From Malaya genurostris (Eukaryota > Arthropoda > Insecta > Diptera > Culicidae), in contig NC_080572.1 of assembly GCF_030247185.1 (NCBI RefSeq), positions 89,827,435-89,891,434 of the forward strand: 64,000 bases of DNA, written 5' to 3'. The notes beneath the pieces are model-generated. The model searched no databases and was not told where the DNA came from. It saw nothing but the letters and a program-made list of their open reading frames with translations. A program made the position numbers and the translations under genes. This document shows, piece after piece, positions 11,239 to 20,559 of this stretch; the first letter of the stretch is position 1, and every line of letters begins with the position of its first letter.

Positions 11239-12585
11239 ATGACAAAAGGCACAGAATTGCCTGACCTTCCCCTCGATGATCAAATGGATGCTTCTGATGG
11301 CAATAAATCTCGCATTAGAAGCTATCCCGATGGGCTTGCACTCTCGGCCGGACCGTATGCGGTTTACATCCGGACCAAAGCGAATGGTAAAAAATTGAAC
11401 CTTCTAAAACTTTCTAATGACCTGTCCTCGCGATACAATACTGTACAAAAAATTGAGAAAGTACGCCCGGACAAGCTTAGGGTCTTGTTAGCCAGTGCAA
11501 AACAGGCTAATGAGATCGTTCGAAGTGAGCATTTCACGCGGGAGTATCGCGTATACGTACCAGCTCGCGAAGTCGAGATAGACGGCGTGATCACCGATCC
11601 GAGTCTGACTTGCGAGGACGTTCTTAAGCATGGGGCAGGCGGTTTTAAAAACCCCCTACTCAAGAACGTTAAGATACTGGACTGCAAGCAATTGCGTTCA
11701 GTATCGACCGCTGAGGATGGGACTAAGTCCTATATCCCATCAGACTCGTATCGGGTGACTTTCGCTGGCTCGGCTTTGCCTAATTACGTCCTCCTGGACC
11801 GAGTCCGTTTACCTGTTCGTCTTTTTGTGCCGCGGGTCATGAACTGCACCAATTGCAAACAATTGGGACATACAGCATCCCATTGTTGCAATAAATCCCG
11901 GTGTATAAAGTGTGGAGGGAGTCATGCGGATAACTCCTGCAGTGGAGACAATGAAAAGTGTCTCTACTGTAAGGAGGGGCCGCATGACCTCTCTGATTGT
12001 CCCGTGTACAAATTGCGTAAGGATAAAATGAAGCGTTCACTTAAGCAACATTCCAAACGCTCTTTTGCAGAAATGTTGAAATGTGCTACGCCACCTACCG
12101 AAAATCCTTACGCTTACTTGTCAACTGACGAGAGCGAATATGATGACCCCCTCGAAGGTACATCTTCGGCTGTCCCTCATAGCTCATCAATTAGAAAGAG
12201 GAGAAATAAATCTTCTCAAAAGCTCCCTAGTAAGGGTTCGAAGATGTCCTCTGATGGGTTCCGAAAAATTACAACAACTGGAAGTGATGGCAAAAAACCA
12301 GAGAAAAAAGCTCCAGGCCTTGGAAAATTAAATTCCGAGCAAGAGTTTCCATCACTTCCTGGGACTTCAAAACCCCCGAAAGTCCCTAAAGATCAGTCAG
12401 AAAATTTACCAAATACTGGGTTTGTTAAATTCTCTGATATTGTGGACTGGATCATGTCTACTTTCAATATTTCTGAACCTCTTAAAAGCCTGATAATGGC
12501 TTTTATTCCTACAGTTAAAACATTCTTGAAGCAGTTGACTGCAAAATGGCCCCTTCTTTCAGCGATCGTATCCTTCGATGGCTAA
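11239..12585 (+). CDS. LINE ORF1 protein (gag-like, zinc knuckles), intact
   Basis: 448 residues from ATG 11239 to TAA 12583-12585. LINE ORF1 proteins bind the element RNA and form the ribonucleoprotein that reaches the nucleus. The central part (residues about 30-195) is a gag-like region. Three CCHC zinc knuckles follow at about residues 200-256: CTNCKQLGHTASHC, CIKCGGSHADNSC and CLYCKEGPHDLSDC. A basic, serine-rich linker (about 265-390) leads to a hydrophobic C-terminus (WIMSTFNISEPLKSLIMAF). The stop overlaps the ORF2 start (ATGGCTAA, 12578-12585), so ORF2 is probably made by reinitiation or frameshift. No stop or frameshift is seen. Confidence 0.92.
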   Translation: MTKGTELPDLPLDDQMDASDGNKSRIRSYPDGLALSAGPYAVYIRTKANGKKLNLLKLSNDLSSRYNTVQKIEKVRPDKLRVLLASAKQANEIVRSEHFTREYRVYVPAREVEIDGVITDPSLTCEDVLKHGAGGFKNPLLKNVKILDCKQLRSVSTAEDGTKSYIPSDSYRVTFAGSALPNYVLLDRVRLPVRLFVPRVMNCTNCKQLGHTASHCCNKSRCIKCGGSHADNSCSGDNEKCLYCKEGPHDLSDCPVYKLRKDKMKRSLKQHSKRSFAEMLKCATPPTENPYAYLSTDESEYDDPLEGTSSAVPHSSSIRKRRNKSSQKLPSKGSKMSSDGFRKITTTGSDGKKPEKKAPGLGKLNSEQEFPSLPGTSKPPKVPKDQSENLPNTGFVKFSDIVDWIMSTFNISEPLKSLIMAFIPTVKTFLKQLTAKWPLLSAIVSFDG

Positions 12586-15500
12586 GACACCCACCGAGGT
12601 CACGGATACAATCACTGTTATACAGTGGAATTGTAGAAGTATCATCCCAAAAATAGATCCTTTCAAATTTCTAGTAAATAATCTGAAATGTGACGCATTT
12701 GCATTGTGCGAAACTTGGCTAACTTCTGAAATACCCTTAAACTTCCACGATTTTAACATTATTCGTCTGGATCGAGATGATTCCTATGGAGGAGTACTTT
12801 TGGGGATCAAAAAGTGCTATTCTTTCTATCGCATTAACCTCCCCTCGATACCAGGTATTGAAGTTGTCGCATGTCATGTTACAATCAAAGGCAAGGACCT
12901 TTGCATTGCTTCCATCTACATTCCTCCAAGAGCCTCGGTTGGGCACCGGCGGCTCAATGATATCATAGAGCTTCTTCCCGCACCGACGTTGGTTTTAGGA
13001 GACTTTAACTCACACGGTACGGGATGGGGCTGTCTTCACGACGATAACAGATCAACTATGATCCATGATATCTGCGACAACTTCAATATGACAATCTTGA
13101 ATACGGGAGAAATGACACGAATTCCTGCACCACCAGCAAGACCAAGTGCGCTAGACTTATCCCTTTGCTCGACATCGCTACGGTTGGGTTGCACGTGGAA
13201 GGTAATCCCTGATCCCCACGGTAGCGATCATCTGCCTATCGTAATTTCAATCGCCACCGGATTAAGACCATCGGAAACAATCAATGTTTCGTATGACCTC
13301 ACACGAAACATTGATTGGAAATGCTACGCAAATTTGATATCTGAGAATCTGGAAACAACACAAGAACTTCCTCCGGAGGAAGAGTACACGTTTTTGGCTG
13401 GCTTGATTCTCGACACCGCGACTCAAGCTCAGACGAAACGTGTACCCGGCGCGAAAACTAACATCCGTCCCCCCAACCCGTGGTGGGACAAAGAGTGCTC
13501 AGAATTAAACGCGGAGAGAACTGCATCATTTGTCGAGTTTAGGAAAAACGGAACACCTGATAATTTCAGAAACTACGCGGCATTAGACGCTAAAATGAAA
13601 AGCTTGATTAAAGCGAAGAAAAGCGGTTATTGGCGTCGATTCGTAGACGGATTATCGAGAGAAACATCAATGAGCACTCTTTGGAACACAGCCCGACGAA
13701 TGCGCAACAAAAACACCACAAACGAAAGCGAGGAATATTCTAACCGCTGGATATTCGATTTCGCTAAAAAAGTATGTCCTGACTCTGTTCCGGAACAGAC
13801 AATCATGCGCGTCGCTTCATCAAACAGAAACGAAACACCTTTTTCGATGGTCGAGTTCTCACTTGCGCTTTTATCGTGTAACAATAAATCTCCGGGGTTA
13901 GACAAAATCAAATTCAACTTGTTGAAAAATTTGCCTGACTCTGCCAAAAGGCGCTTATTGAATTTATTCAATAGGCTTCTTGAGGATAATATTGTCCCAC
14001 ATGACTGGAGACAAGTAAGAGTTATCGCCATTCAAAAACCAGGGAAACCTGCCTCCGATCACAATTCGTATCGGCCGATTGCTATGCTTTCCTGTATCCG
14101 GAAATTGTTCGAAAAAATGATTCTGTTTCGTCTAGACAATTGGGTCGAGACTAATGGCTTACTTTCAGATACACAATTTGGTTTCCGCAGGGGTAAAGGA
14201 ACGAACGATTGTCTTGCGTTGCTCTCAACCGAAATTCAAATGGCATTTGCTCGTAAAGAACAAATGGCGTCAGTTTTCCTAGACATCAAGGGGGCTTTTG
14301 ATTCAGTTTCCATAAACATCCTATCTGAGAAGTTGCATCAGCATGGTCTTTCACCAATTTTGAATAACTTTTTGTATAATCTGTTGTCCGAGAAATACAT
14401 GTATTTCGCGCATGGTGATTTGTCGACAATACGATTCAGTTACATGGGTCTTCCTCAGGGCTCATGCTTAAGCCCCCTTTTATACAACTTTTACGTGAAC
14501 AACATTGATGAATGTATCAACACATCTTGCACGCTAAGACAACTTGCCGACGACAGCGTTGTGTCTATTATAGGACCCAAAGCTGCCGATCTCCAAGGAC
14601 CATTGCAAGATACCCTCGACAACTTGTCGACATGGGCTCTTCAAATGGGTATCGAGTTCTCCACGGAGAAAACTGAGCTGGTTGTATTTTCAAGGAAGCG
14701 AGAACCAGCACAATTACAGCTTCAACTAGGGGGTGAAACCATAGCTCAGGTCTTCACATTTAAATATCTCGGGGTCTGGTTCGACTCCAAAGGCACCTGG
14801 GGATGTCACATTAGGTATCTGAAACAAAAATGCCAACAGAGAATCAATTTTCTTCGTACAATAACCGGATCATGGTGGGGTGCCCACCCAGGAGACCTGA
14901 TCAGGTTGTACCAAACAACGATATTGTCCGTGATGGAATACGGATGCTTTTGCTTCCGATCCGCGGCGAACACTCATTTCATCAAGCTGGAAAGAATTCA
15001 GTATCGTTGTTTGCGTATTGCCTTAGGTTGCATGCAGTCGACTCATACGATGAGTCTCGAAGTGCTCGCGGGCGTCTTACCGTTGAAAAACCGATTCTGG
15101 GATCTCTCATATCGATTGCTAATCCGATGCGACATCTTGAATCCGATGGTGATTGAAAACTTCGAAAGGCTTGTCGAGCTCAATTCTCAGACCCGTTTTA
15201 TGTCCTTGTATTTTGATTACATGGCTCAGAATATTAATCCTTCTTCGTTTGTTTCCAATCGTGCTCATTTCTTGGATACTTCTGATTCTACTGTGTTTTT
15301 CGACACATCCATGAGAGAAGAAATTCGTGGAATCCCGGATCATGTGCGCCCTCAAGTGGCCCCAAATATTTTTTATAATAAATTTAGAACAGTCAACTGT
15401 GAAAAGGTGTTTTACACTGACGGTTCAAACATCAACAGGTCCACAGGCTTCGGCATCTTCAATCAAAACATCACCGCTTCGTACAAACTCAGTGATCCGG

Positions 15501-16252
15501 CTTCAGTCTACGTCGCAGAATTAGCTGCTATTCAGTACACCCTTGAGATCATTGAAACCTTGCCCAAAGACCATTACTTCATTGTGACGGACAGTCTAAG
15601 CTCAATAGAAGCTCTCCGGGCAATGAAGCCAGGAAAGTATCCCCCATATTTCCTGGGGAAAATACGGGAACACTTGCGAACTTTATCTGAACGGTCTTAT
15701 TTAATATCGTTAGTCTGGGTCCCTTCGCATTGTTCCATTCCAGGCAATGAAAAGGCAGACTCATTGGCTAAGGTGGGCGCATTAGAAGGTGATATTTATG
15801 AAAGACCAATCTGCTTCAATGAATTTTTCAGTATCTCTCGTCAGAAAACTCTCGAAAGTTGGCAAACTTCATGGAGCAATGGCGAACTGGGACGATGGCT
15901 ACATTCCATTATCCCTAGGACGAAACCTTGGTTCAGGGGGATGAACGTGAGTCGCGATTTCATTCGTGTTATGTCGCGGCTCATGTCAAATCACTACACC
16001 TTCAACGCACATCTCCGGCGTGTTGGGCTTGCGGAGAGCGGTCTCTGCACCTGTGGCGACGGTTATCAGGACATCGAGCATGTCGTGTGGTCGTGCGTAG
16101 AGTATCGTGACGCCAGGTCGAAGCTACTGGAATCCCTTAGGGCCCGAGGTAGACCGCCTGAGGTTCCGGTTCGGGATGTGTTGGCGAGTCGGGATAGTTC
16201 ATATATGCTTCTCATATACCAGTACCTTAAACACATTGATATACAAGTGTAA
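12578..16252 (+). CDS. LINE ORF2 polyprotein: endonuclease, reverse transcriptase, RNase H, intact
   Basis: 1224 residues, uninterrupted. The product nicks the target and copies the element RNA into it. The APE-like endonuclease spans about residues 10-225 (QWNCRS, CETWL, LGDFNSHGTGWG, SDHLPI). The reverse transcriptase spans about 450-760: YRPIAMLS, QFGFRRGKGTNDC, VFLDIKGAFDS, GLPQGSCLSPLLYN and the catalytic LADD (about 655-658; most LINEs have YADD or FADD). RNase H spans about 943-1065, with D in FYTDGSN, E in VAELAA, D in VTDSLSS, and WVPSHCSIPGNEKAD. A CCHC-like finger (CTCGDGYQDIEHVVWSC, about 1156) lies near the C-terminus. All catalytic positions I can check are present, so it may be active. 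Confidence 0.95.
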   Translation: MAKTPTEVTDTITVIQWNCRSIIPKIDPFKFLVNNLKCDAFALCETWLTSEIPLNFHDFNIIRLDRDDSYGGVLLGIKKCYSFYRINLPSIPGIEVVACHVTIKGKDLCIASIYIPPRASVGHRRLNDIIELLPAPTLVLGDFNSHGTGWGCLHDDNRSTMIHDICDNFNMTILNTGEMTRIPAPPARPSALDLSLCSTSLRLGCTWKVIPDPHGSDHLPIVISIATGLRPSETINVSYDLTRNIDWKCYANLISENLETTQELPPEEEYTFLAGLILDTATQAQTKRVPGAKTNIRPPNPWWDKECSELNAERTASFVEFRKNGTPDNFRNYAALDAKMKSLIKAKKSGYWRRFVDGLSRETSMSTLWNTARRMRNKNTTNESEEYSNRWIFDFAKKVCPDSVPEQTIMRVASSNRNETPFSMVEFSLALLSCNNKSPGLDKIKFNLLKNLPDSAKRRLLNLFNRLLEDNIVPHDWRQVRVIAIQKPGKPASDHNSYRPIAMLSCIRKLFEKMILFRLDNWVETNGLLSDTQFGFRRGKGTNDCLALLSTEIQMAFARKEQMASVFLDIKGAFDSVSINILSEKLHQHGLSPILNNFLYNLLSEKYMYFAHGDLSTIRFSYMGLPQGSCLSPLLYNFYVNNIDECINTSCTLRQLADDSVVSIIGPKAADLQGPLQDTLDNLSTWALQMGIEFSTEKTELVVFSRKREPAQLQLQLGGETIAQVFTFKYLGVWFDSKGTWGCHIRYLKQKCQQRINFLRTITGSWWGAHPGDLIRLYQTTILSVMEYGCFCFRSAANTHFIKLERIQYRCLRIALGCMQSTHTMSLEVLAGVLPLKNRFWDLSYRLLIRCDILNPMVIENFERLVELNSQTRFMSLYFDYMAQNINPSSFVSNRAHFLDTSDSTVFFDTSMREEIRGIPDHVRPQVAPNIFYNKFRTVNCEKVFYTDGSNINRSTGFGIFNQNITASYKLSDPASVYVAELAAIQYTLEIIETLPKDHYFIVTDSLSSIEALRAMKPGKYPPYFLGKIREHLRTLSERSYLISLVWVPSHCSIPGNEKADSLAKVGALEGDIYERPICFNEFFSISRQKTLESWQTSWSNGELGRWLHSIIPRTKPWFRGMNVSRDFIRVMSRLMSNHYTFNAHLRRVGLAESGLCTCGDGYQDIEHVVWSCVEYRDARSKLLESLRARGRPPEVPVRDVLASRDSSYMLLIYQYLKHIDIQV

Positions 16253-16865
16253 TGTGTTATCCCTCGCTCAGAAAGTATAAACTCCACCTACAGGTTCGAC
16301 ACTAACATCCGCCCGATTCTCTCGATCCCCGTCCCTGTCCACCATCTTCATTGGAACTAACAAGATCTTATTTTGTCACTAACTTTTTCGTTACCCCTTC
16401 CCTATCTCTTCACCATCTCGATGGCAACTAATTAGATCTTTATCGTTTTCAAACATTTTGTTCCCACATCCCCTTTTTACCCCGTTTCCACAATATTTAC
16501 TTTTTTTTTCATTCTCTTCCGTAACATCACCATCATCGTCCACGGAAGGCCGCCCCAGTCGAAAACCAGCATGCGGGCCACCCGCCGGGCCTTCGTAGCC
16601 TGGGGGTGTTTCCCGCGGACCCACGCGGACCGAAGGATGCGGCCAACATGGATCTTCGCCAACGGCATATAGAAGACCCTCATGCGATATTCAATTCACC
16701 GGCCACTACCGATAGCTTCTCGAGAATCCGCTACCGCTACATTACATAATGATACTTTTCTAGTTTTAAGTTAGTCGTAATTAAGATTAGTAAATACCCT
16801 TGGCATCTTAGAGCTTAAGCAGTGTGCCTTAAAATTATACTATAATATTGAATAAAAAAAAAAAA
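16253..16865 (+). terminator. LINE 3' UTR with poly(A) signal and A-tail
   Basis: Noncoding, with a GC-rich block at about 16540-16680 that could fold. AATAAA at about 16848 is followed directly by the A-run that meets the target duplication at 16866. Confidence 0.8.
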
Positions 16866-16878
16866 AAACTTGTCAGAG

Positions 16879-17705
16879 TAACGAAGATGATAAAAGCAAA
16901 TAAATCTTCTGGGTTATCCACTGGAGTTGCTCTTCTAGACATAGAAAAAGCATTCGACAGTGTTTGGCAGAAAAGTTTAATAGCAAAAAAGTCTGATTTC
17001 CAGTTTCCTATTTATTTATAATGATTCAAAATTATTTAACTGATCGTACTCTTCTGGTTAGCTATCAGAATTGTAAATCTGAATTGCTACCCGTACGAGC
17101 AGGTGTTCCGCAGGGTTCGAGCTCCAATCTTGTATAATATTTTCACTTCTGATCTTCCAAATCTACCCGTTGGTTGTCAGAAATCGCTATTATGTGACGA
17201 CACAAGTCTGTTAGCCACAGGTAGAAATCTAAGAGTGATCTGCAGTCGCCTACAAAGAAGCTTAAATATTTTCAGTGATTATCTGTCAAAATGGAAAATT
17301 AAACCAAATGCAGCAAAAACGCAATTAATTTTCTTTCCTCATACACCAAGAGCTTCTTTTCTTAAACCAAACAATAATCACATACTCAAATCGAATGGCT
17401 TGGAATTGACACGGTCTGATCAAGCAAAATACTTAGGCTTAACGTATGACTCACTTTCAAGGATCACATTAAAGGAATCCAGACAAAGTGTAATAAATAT
17501 ATTAAATGTTTACATCCTCTTATAAACAGAAATTACAAGTTCTGTCCAAAAAACAAATTGTTAATTTATAAACAAATTTTCAGACCAGCCATCCTTTATG
17601 CAGTACCAATTTGGTCAAGTTGTTGTTTCACCAGGAAGAAAACGCTTCAAAGGATTCAGAATAAAATTCTGAAAATGATTTTGAGGCGTCCTCCCTGGTT
17701 TAGTA
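16879..17705 (+). pseudogene. Jockey-clade LINE reverse transcriptase, remainder of the split ORF2
   Basis: Continues the element interrupted at 10719. Motifs in order: SSGLSTGVALLDIEKAFDSV (about 16900), a damaged GVPQGS box (RAGVPQGSS near 17097), CDDTSLLATG in place of the usual FADD box (about 17195), and the thumb and C-terminal region (AKYLGLTYDS; PAILYAVPIWSSC; LQRIQNKILKMILRRPPWF). Frameshifts occur near 17020, 17120 and 17480. It ends near WFSTNK at 17705 with no 3' UTR or tail, so the 3' end is lost. Confidence 0.82.
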
Positions 17706-17710
17706 CAAAT

Positions 17711-18111
17711 AAGTAACACAGTCGTATGCATGAATGACGAAAATTTCGGAAATTCCCTTCCAAAAGCGACGAAAATCCGAGAATTTCAGTTGGTTCAGTT
17801 TGCCGTGCACTATGCCGTGGATTATGCCGAGATTCGGAAAGAAAATGGAAGTGTGCACAAAAGAAGTTAGTAGGTTAATAGAGACACTAGGTGACGTAAA
17901 TACGAATGAAAATGACACGTTTCTCTCACATTTCCGGTGAAACTTAGGAGAGCAGTAATAATACTATTAATACTTTTAAAAAATTTTCTTCGCTGATCAA
18001 TTTGTTATTCAAATTTTCAAATTAAAAATAATCGCATTGTTCAACTTATTTCATGTTCAACACGCTCGATTGTCCCTAGTGTAAATCCAGGACGGCTACT
18101 CCTGGTTGCAA
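17711..18111. other. no recognisable feature
   Basis: AT-rich. A short run of motifs (ATGCCGTGGATTATGCCGAG) looks low-complexity. No gene is supported. Confidence 0.3.
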
Positions 18112-18318
18112 AAGCAAAGCTTAGTTTTAGCATTACATTTCTTTGGAATTGTTTTTTTCTGTTTCAACAGACTTCGTAATCGATTCTTAGCGTACAGAAT
18201 CATTGCATCGCTAGTAAAACGATCATGCTTACACTAAGAATCCTTCCAGGTCGGAGCTCGAACATACGACAACTGACTTGTAAGACCAGCCCCCTATACA
18301 TTGAACCGTCAACCCGGG
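18112..18318 (-). mobile_element. tRNA-derived SINE, copy 1
   Basis: On the minus strand the copy begins with the AGCCCGGGTTGACGGTTC region and carries a B-box-like TGTTCGAGCTCC about 60 bases in, then ends in an AGCTTTGCTTTTG tail. It matches the copy at 55175-55389 over its whole length at roughly 85% by eye. Imperfect 13-bp flanks (CTCCTGGTTGCAA and CTCCTGCTTGTAA) look like an aged target duplication. Such elements are copied by LINE enzymes. Confidence 0.8.
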
Positions 18319-19428
18319 CTCCTGCTTGTAACTTATTGTATTAAACTGCTGGTGCTTTTCCGTCTAACGCACAAGAACACCATGTTTGATCGATCGAATT
18401 ATTCGATTATGGTGTTTATTTAATGCTTGAATACAATTAAACAGTACTTAAATACAATTTTCAAGTTGGACATCACAACTAACACCCGAATGCGACCGAA
18501 AAGTAAACAAGAAAAGTTAGTTTTAATTCACGTTCATTCCGAAAGTCCAGGGAAGTAAGACATATTCATATAAAAAATGCAAATTTTATGTTGCAAAACA
18601 TACATGTCGGATAATGTCATGATAATTATTTTCCGAGTAATGCAGATATTTGTAATGAGATACGAAGAGATCTAATCGAGTTTTTAGTGTCGTGGCAACA
18701 TCATTGCGATAATTTTCGAAAACTAATTCTGTTCATATTCACAACACAATTCTTTCTGAACCCGGATGTCAATCTGTTGATTAATATTTCAACACCTGAA
18801 AAAATCCAATTTCATATGCAATACCAGGACAACGACAGGAAATTTTCATCCTCCTCGTCATCCATCGATCCATTCAACGGTTTCATACGCTAGCTATTTT
18901 ATCCGCCCGCTAGTGTGACTTGACCGAAAAGGCCCATACAGTGCCAAATTCAATTATCTGTTATAGGATTTAGGACTCTGGCGGACACGACCAGTATGTC
19001 GGTACGACTTGGTTAGAATATACCTCACATGTAGTAACGAATGATACAGCTTGTGGACTTGTCCTATCCTCATTCCAGAAACCTTGCTAGTTTCATGTCA
19101 GATGTTGTGGAAACTGATTTGCCGGTATGCATCGAACGGAGAAGATTATACTCTGCATAGCACCGCACTGTACAGCATGGCTGTCAGTAGGATTCCATTT
19201 GTTTTATATTACATGTTTGTGCATACCTTTAGTTCGTGCGCGATGTGTTTATGCAGTGGCAATGACAACAATTGCTGCAGAAAAGCGACTAGCTTGTATC
19301 CAAAGAGCTCTAAACTTTACAACAATAAAATTTCTACAACAACCATTTGTGCATATTCTTGGCAATAAGATTTAGATAGCATAAAAAGTGGGTTATTTTT
19401 GATAAAAATACATATTGATTTTTCAATT
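18319..19428. other. no recognisable gene
   Basis: AT-rich sequence. Short open frames at 18687-18893 and 19051-19375 show no motif and no codon pattern that I trust. Confidence 0.3.
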
Positions 19429-19470
19429 TCTCTTTTGCGTTTCGTCTTCTATTCATCAGTGCACTAGCAC
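19429..19470 (+). repeat. fragment of the GTTTCGTCTT...TCATCAGTG MITE family
   Basis: TTTTGCGTTTCGTCTTCTATTCATCAGTG matches the terminal repeat of the MITE at 48176-48540. Only one end is present here. Confidence 0.55.
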
Positions 19471-19624
19471 TATTTGTATCGGTTAGCATCATCGTCACTA
19501 ATTTACATTCTAGTGTAGTTTATGTGTCTTCTTTGCAATTTAAGAGAAGTTTCTACTGTAAAAAATGATTTTTGCAAAAAATACAATGATTCAAAGTGGG
19601 ATAAAATGTTTTTGGCATTAAAAA

Positions 19625-19890
19625 ATGCCTTACTCTTCACTATACGGGGCCGGGTGTCAATGAAAAGTTTCAGAAATAGTCGCGTAACCTTTTTCTGTCA
19701 TAATTTTGAGCGTTAATAACTCAGTCATTTGTTGATGAATTGATATAATTTAACAACCAATCGATTCGGTAACTTTTAACTTAACCATGTATGGCAACGT
19801 CGTTTCAGTATTTCAATAACATACTATTGAAAATCAGTTGGAATCAACCTATGATTTCATCCGCCAATCCCAGCTGACCAAAATGATGTC
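19625..19890 (+). repeat. dispersed repeat shared with the palindrome arms
   Basis: TACTCTTCACTATACGGGGC and the following ~180 bases (GGGTGTCAATG..., ...CTATGGCAACG..., ...AATAACAT) align with 38060-38230 and, inverted, with 32640-32790. It has no coding capacity; the family is unknown to me. Confidence 0.6.
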
Positions 19891-19896
19891 ATTTTA

Positions 19897-20559
19897 TTAA
19901 TTTTTCGTGCACGGTCGACGGTTCTGATCATTCCCTAAAAATATGCTATCTAACAATTTTAACTTCAATTCGCAACCAGCTGTCAACGAAACAGGTGCTT
20001 GTCGCTCGTTGGATGTTTGCTTTTTGTTTCCATCTGCTGCACACCGTGTTCGCTTGAGTACGTTGAATCTGTTGATTCTACGGGAACCCGCAGACCAATT
20101 CACAACTTTCGAACCTAATTTGATGCGCTTGTATATATCTCGGTAATTTATTGATGGATTTGCCACATTTAACATGTGTACAGTGCGGCGCTGTATGCCA
20201 AATATGTGCTCGTTTATGTGACTGTTCACTGCATTTGATTTACCGGTGAGCAATTGGGTTGCTAGGGTTACCACCATGTTGACTTCTCTGGCCCGACAAG
20301 CAAAATAAACAATTTGCATGTGAACTGGAGAAATGTTTTTTTTTCTATTGCGTTTATTTAAGCCCGGTTTTAACCATGCAAGGTCGTTCGCCGGGAGAAA
20401 TGTTGAATGAGTTGAGGAAAACTGAAACTGAACACCAATAAAACTGTTAACAATTAGAAATGGCTTGATACTCAACACGGAAAATCTAATTGTACTTGAA
20501 TGACTAGGTGATTTGAAGATGGAATTATATGATTTCTCAATGAACATTAGTTTACCCAA
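19897..20559 (-). other. unassigned 220-codon open frame
   Basis: It is open from 20559 to 19897 on the minus strand. The C-terminal half is rich in basic residues (YKRIKLGSKVVNWSAGSRRINRF, KRTRCAADGNKKQTSNERQ). No domain is recognised. Because it lies among repeats and starts at the very edge of the inverted-repeat element at 20555, it could be a TE relic or chance. Confidence 0.25.

Larger units (their letters stand above)
10720..16865 (+). mobile_element. near-intact two-ORF LINE with RNase H (I/LOA-like group), full length
   Basis: The element starts CATTCGTGCCGTGACTATCG, has a leader of about 520 bases, two overlapping intact ORFs, a 3' UTR of about 600 bases, AATAAA at about 16848 and a terminal A-run. 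A 13-bp target duplication (AACTTGTCAGAGT) lies at 10707-10719 and 16866-16878, inside the Jockey LINE. Intact ORFs and a perfect target duplication make it the youngest LINE here. RNase H after RT and cysteine-rich ends suit the I/LOA/R1-like groups; I cannot decide the clade. A decayed relative occupies the minus strand at 34341-40865. Confidence 0.93.
7010..17700 (+). mobile_element. Jockey-clade LINE, split by two later insertions
   Basis: The pieces are a 5' leader (about 7010-7206 and 8753-8898), ORF1 (8899-10305), the start of ORF2 (10380-10719) and the RT domain (16879-17700). The leader holds several copies of AATCAGTCTTTTTCAAGACT on both sides of the transposon at 7207-8752, showing that it was split. 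ORF2 was deleted internally before the second split: the endonuclease reading at 10670 passes straight into RT sequence (FRHEHSTTHQL). The 5' start is placed by the GTCGTTCGTACCG motif and is approximate. No 3' tail is seen; it ends abruptly near 17700. Confidence 0.75.
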
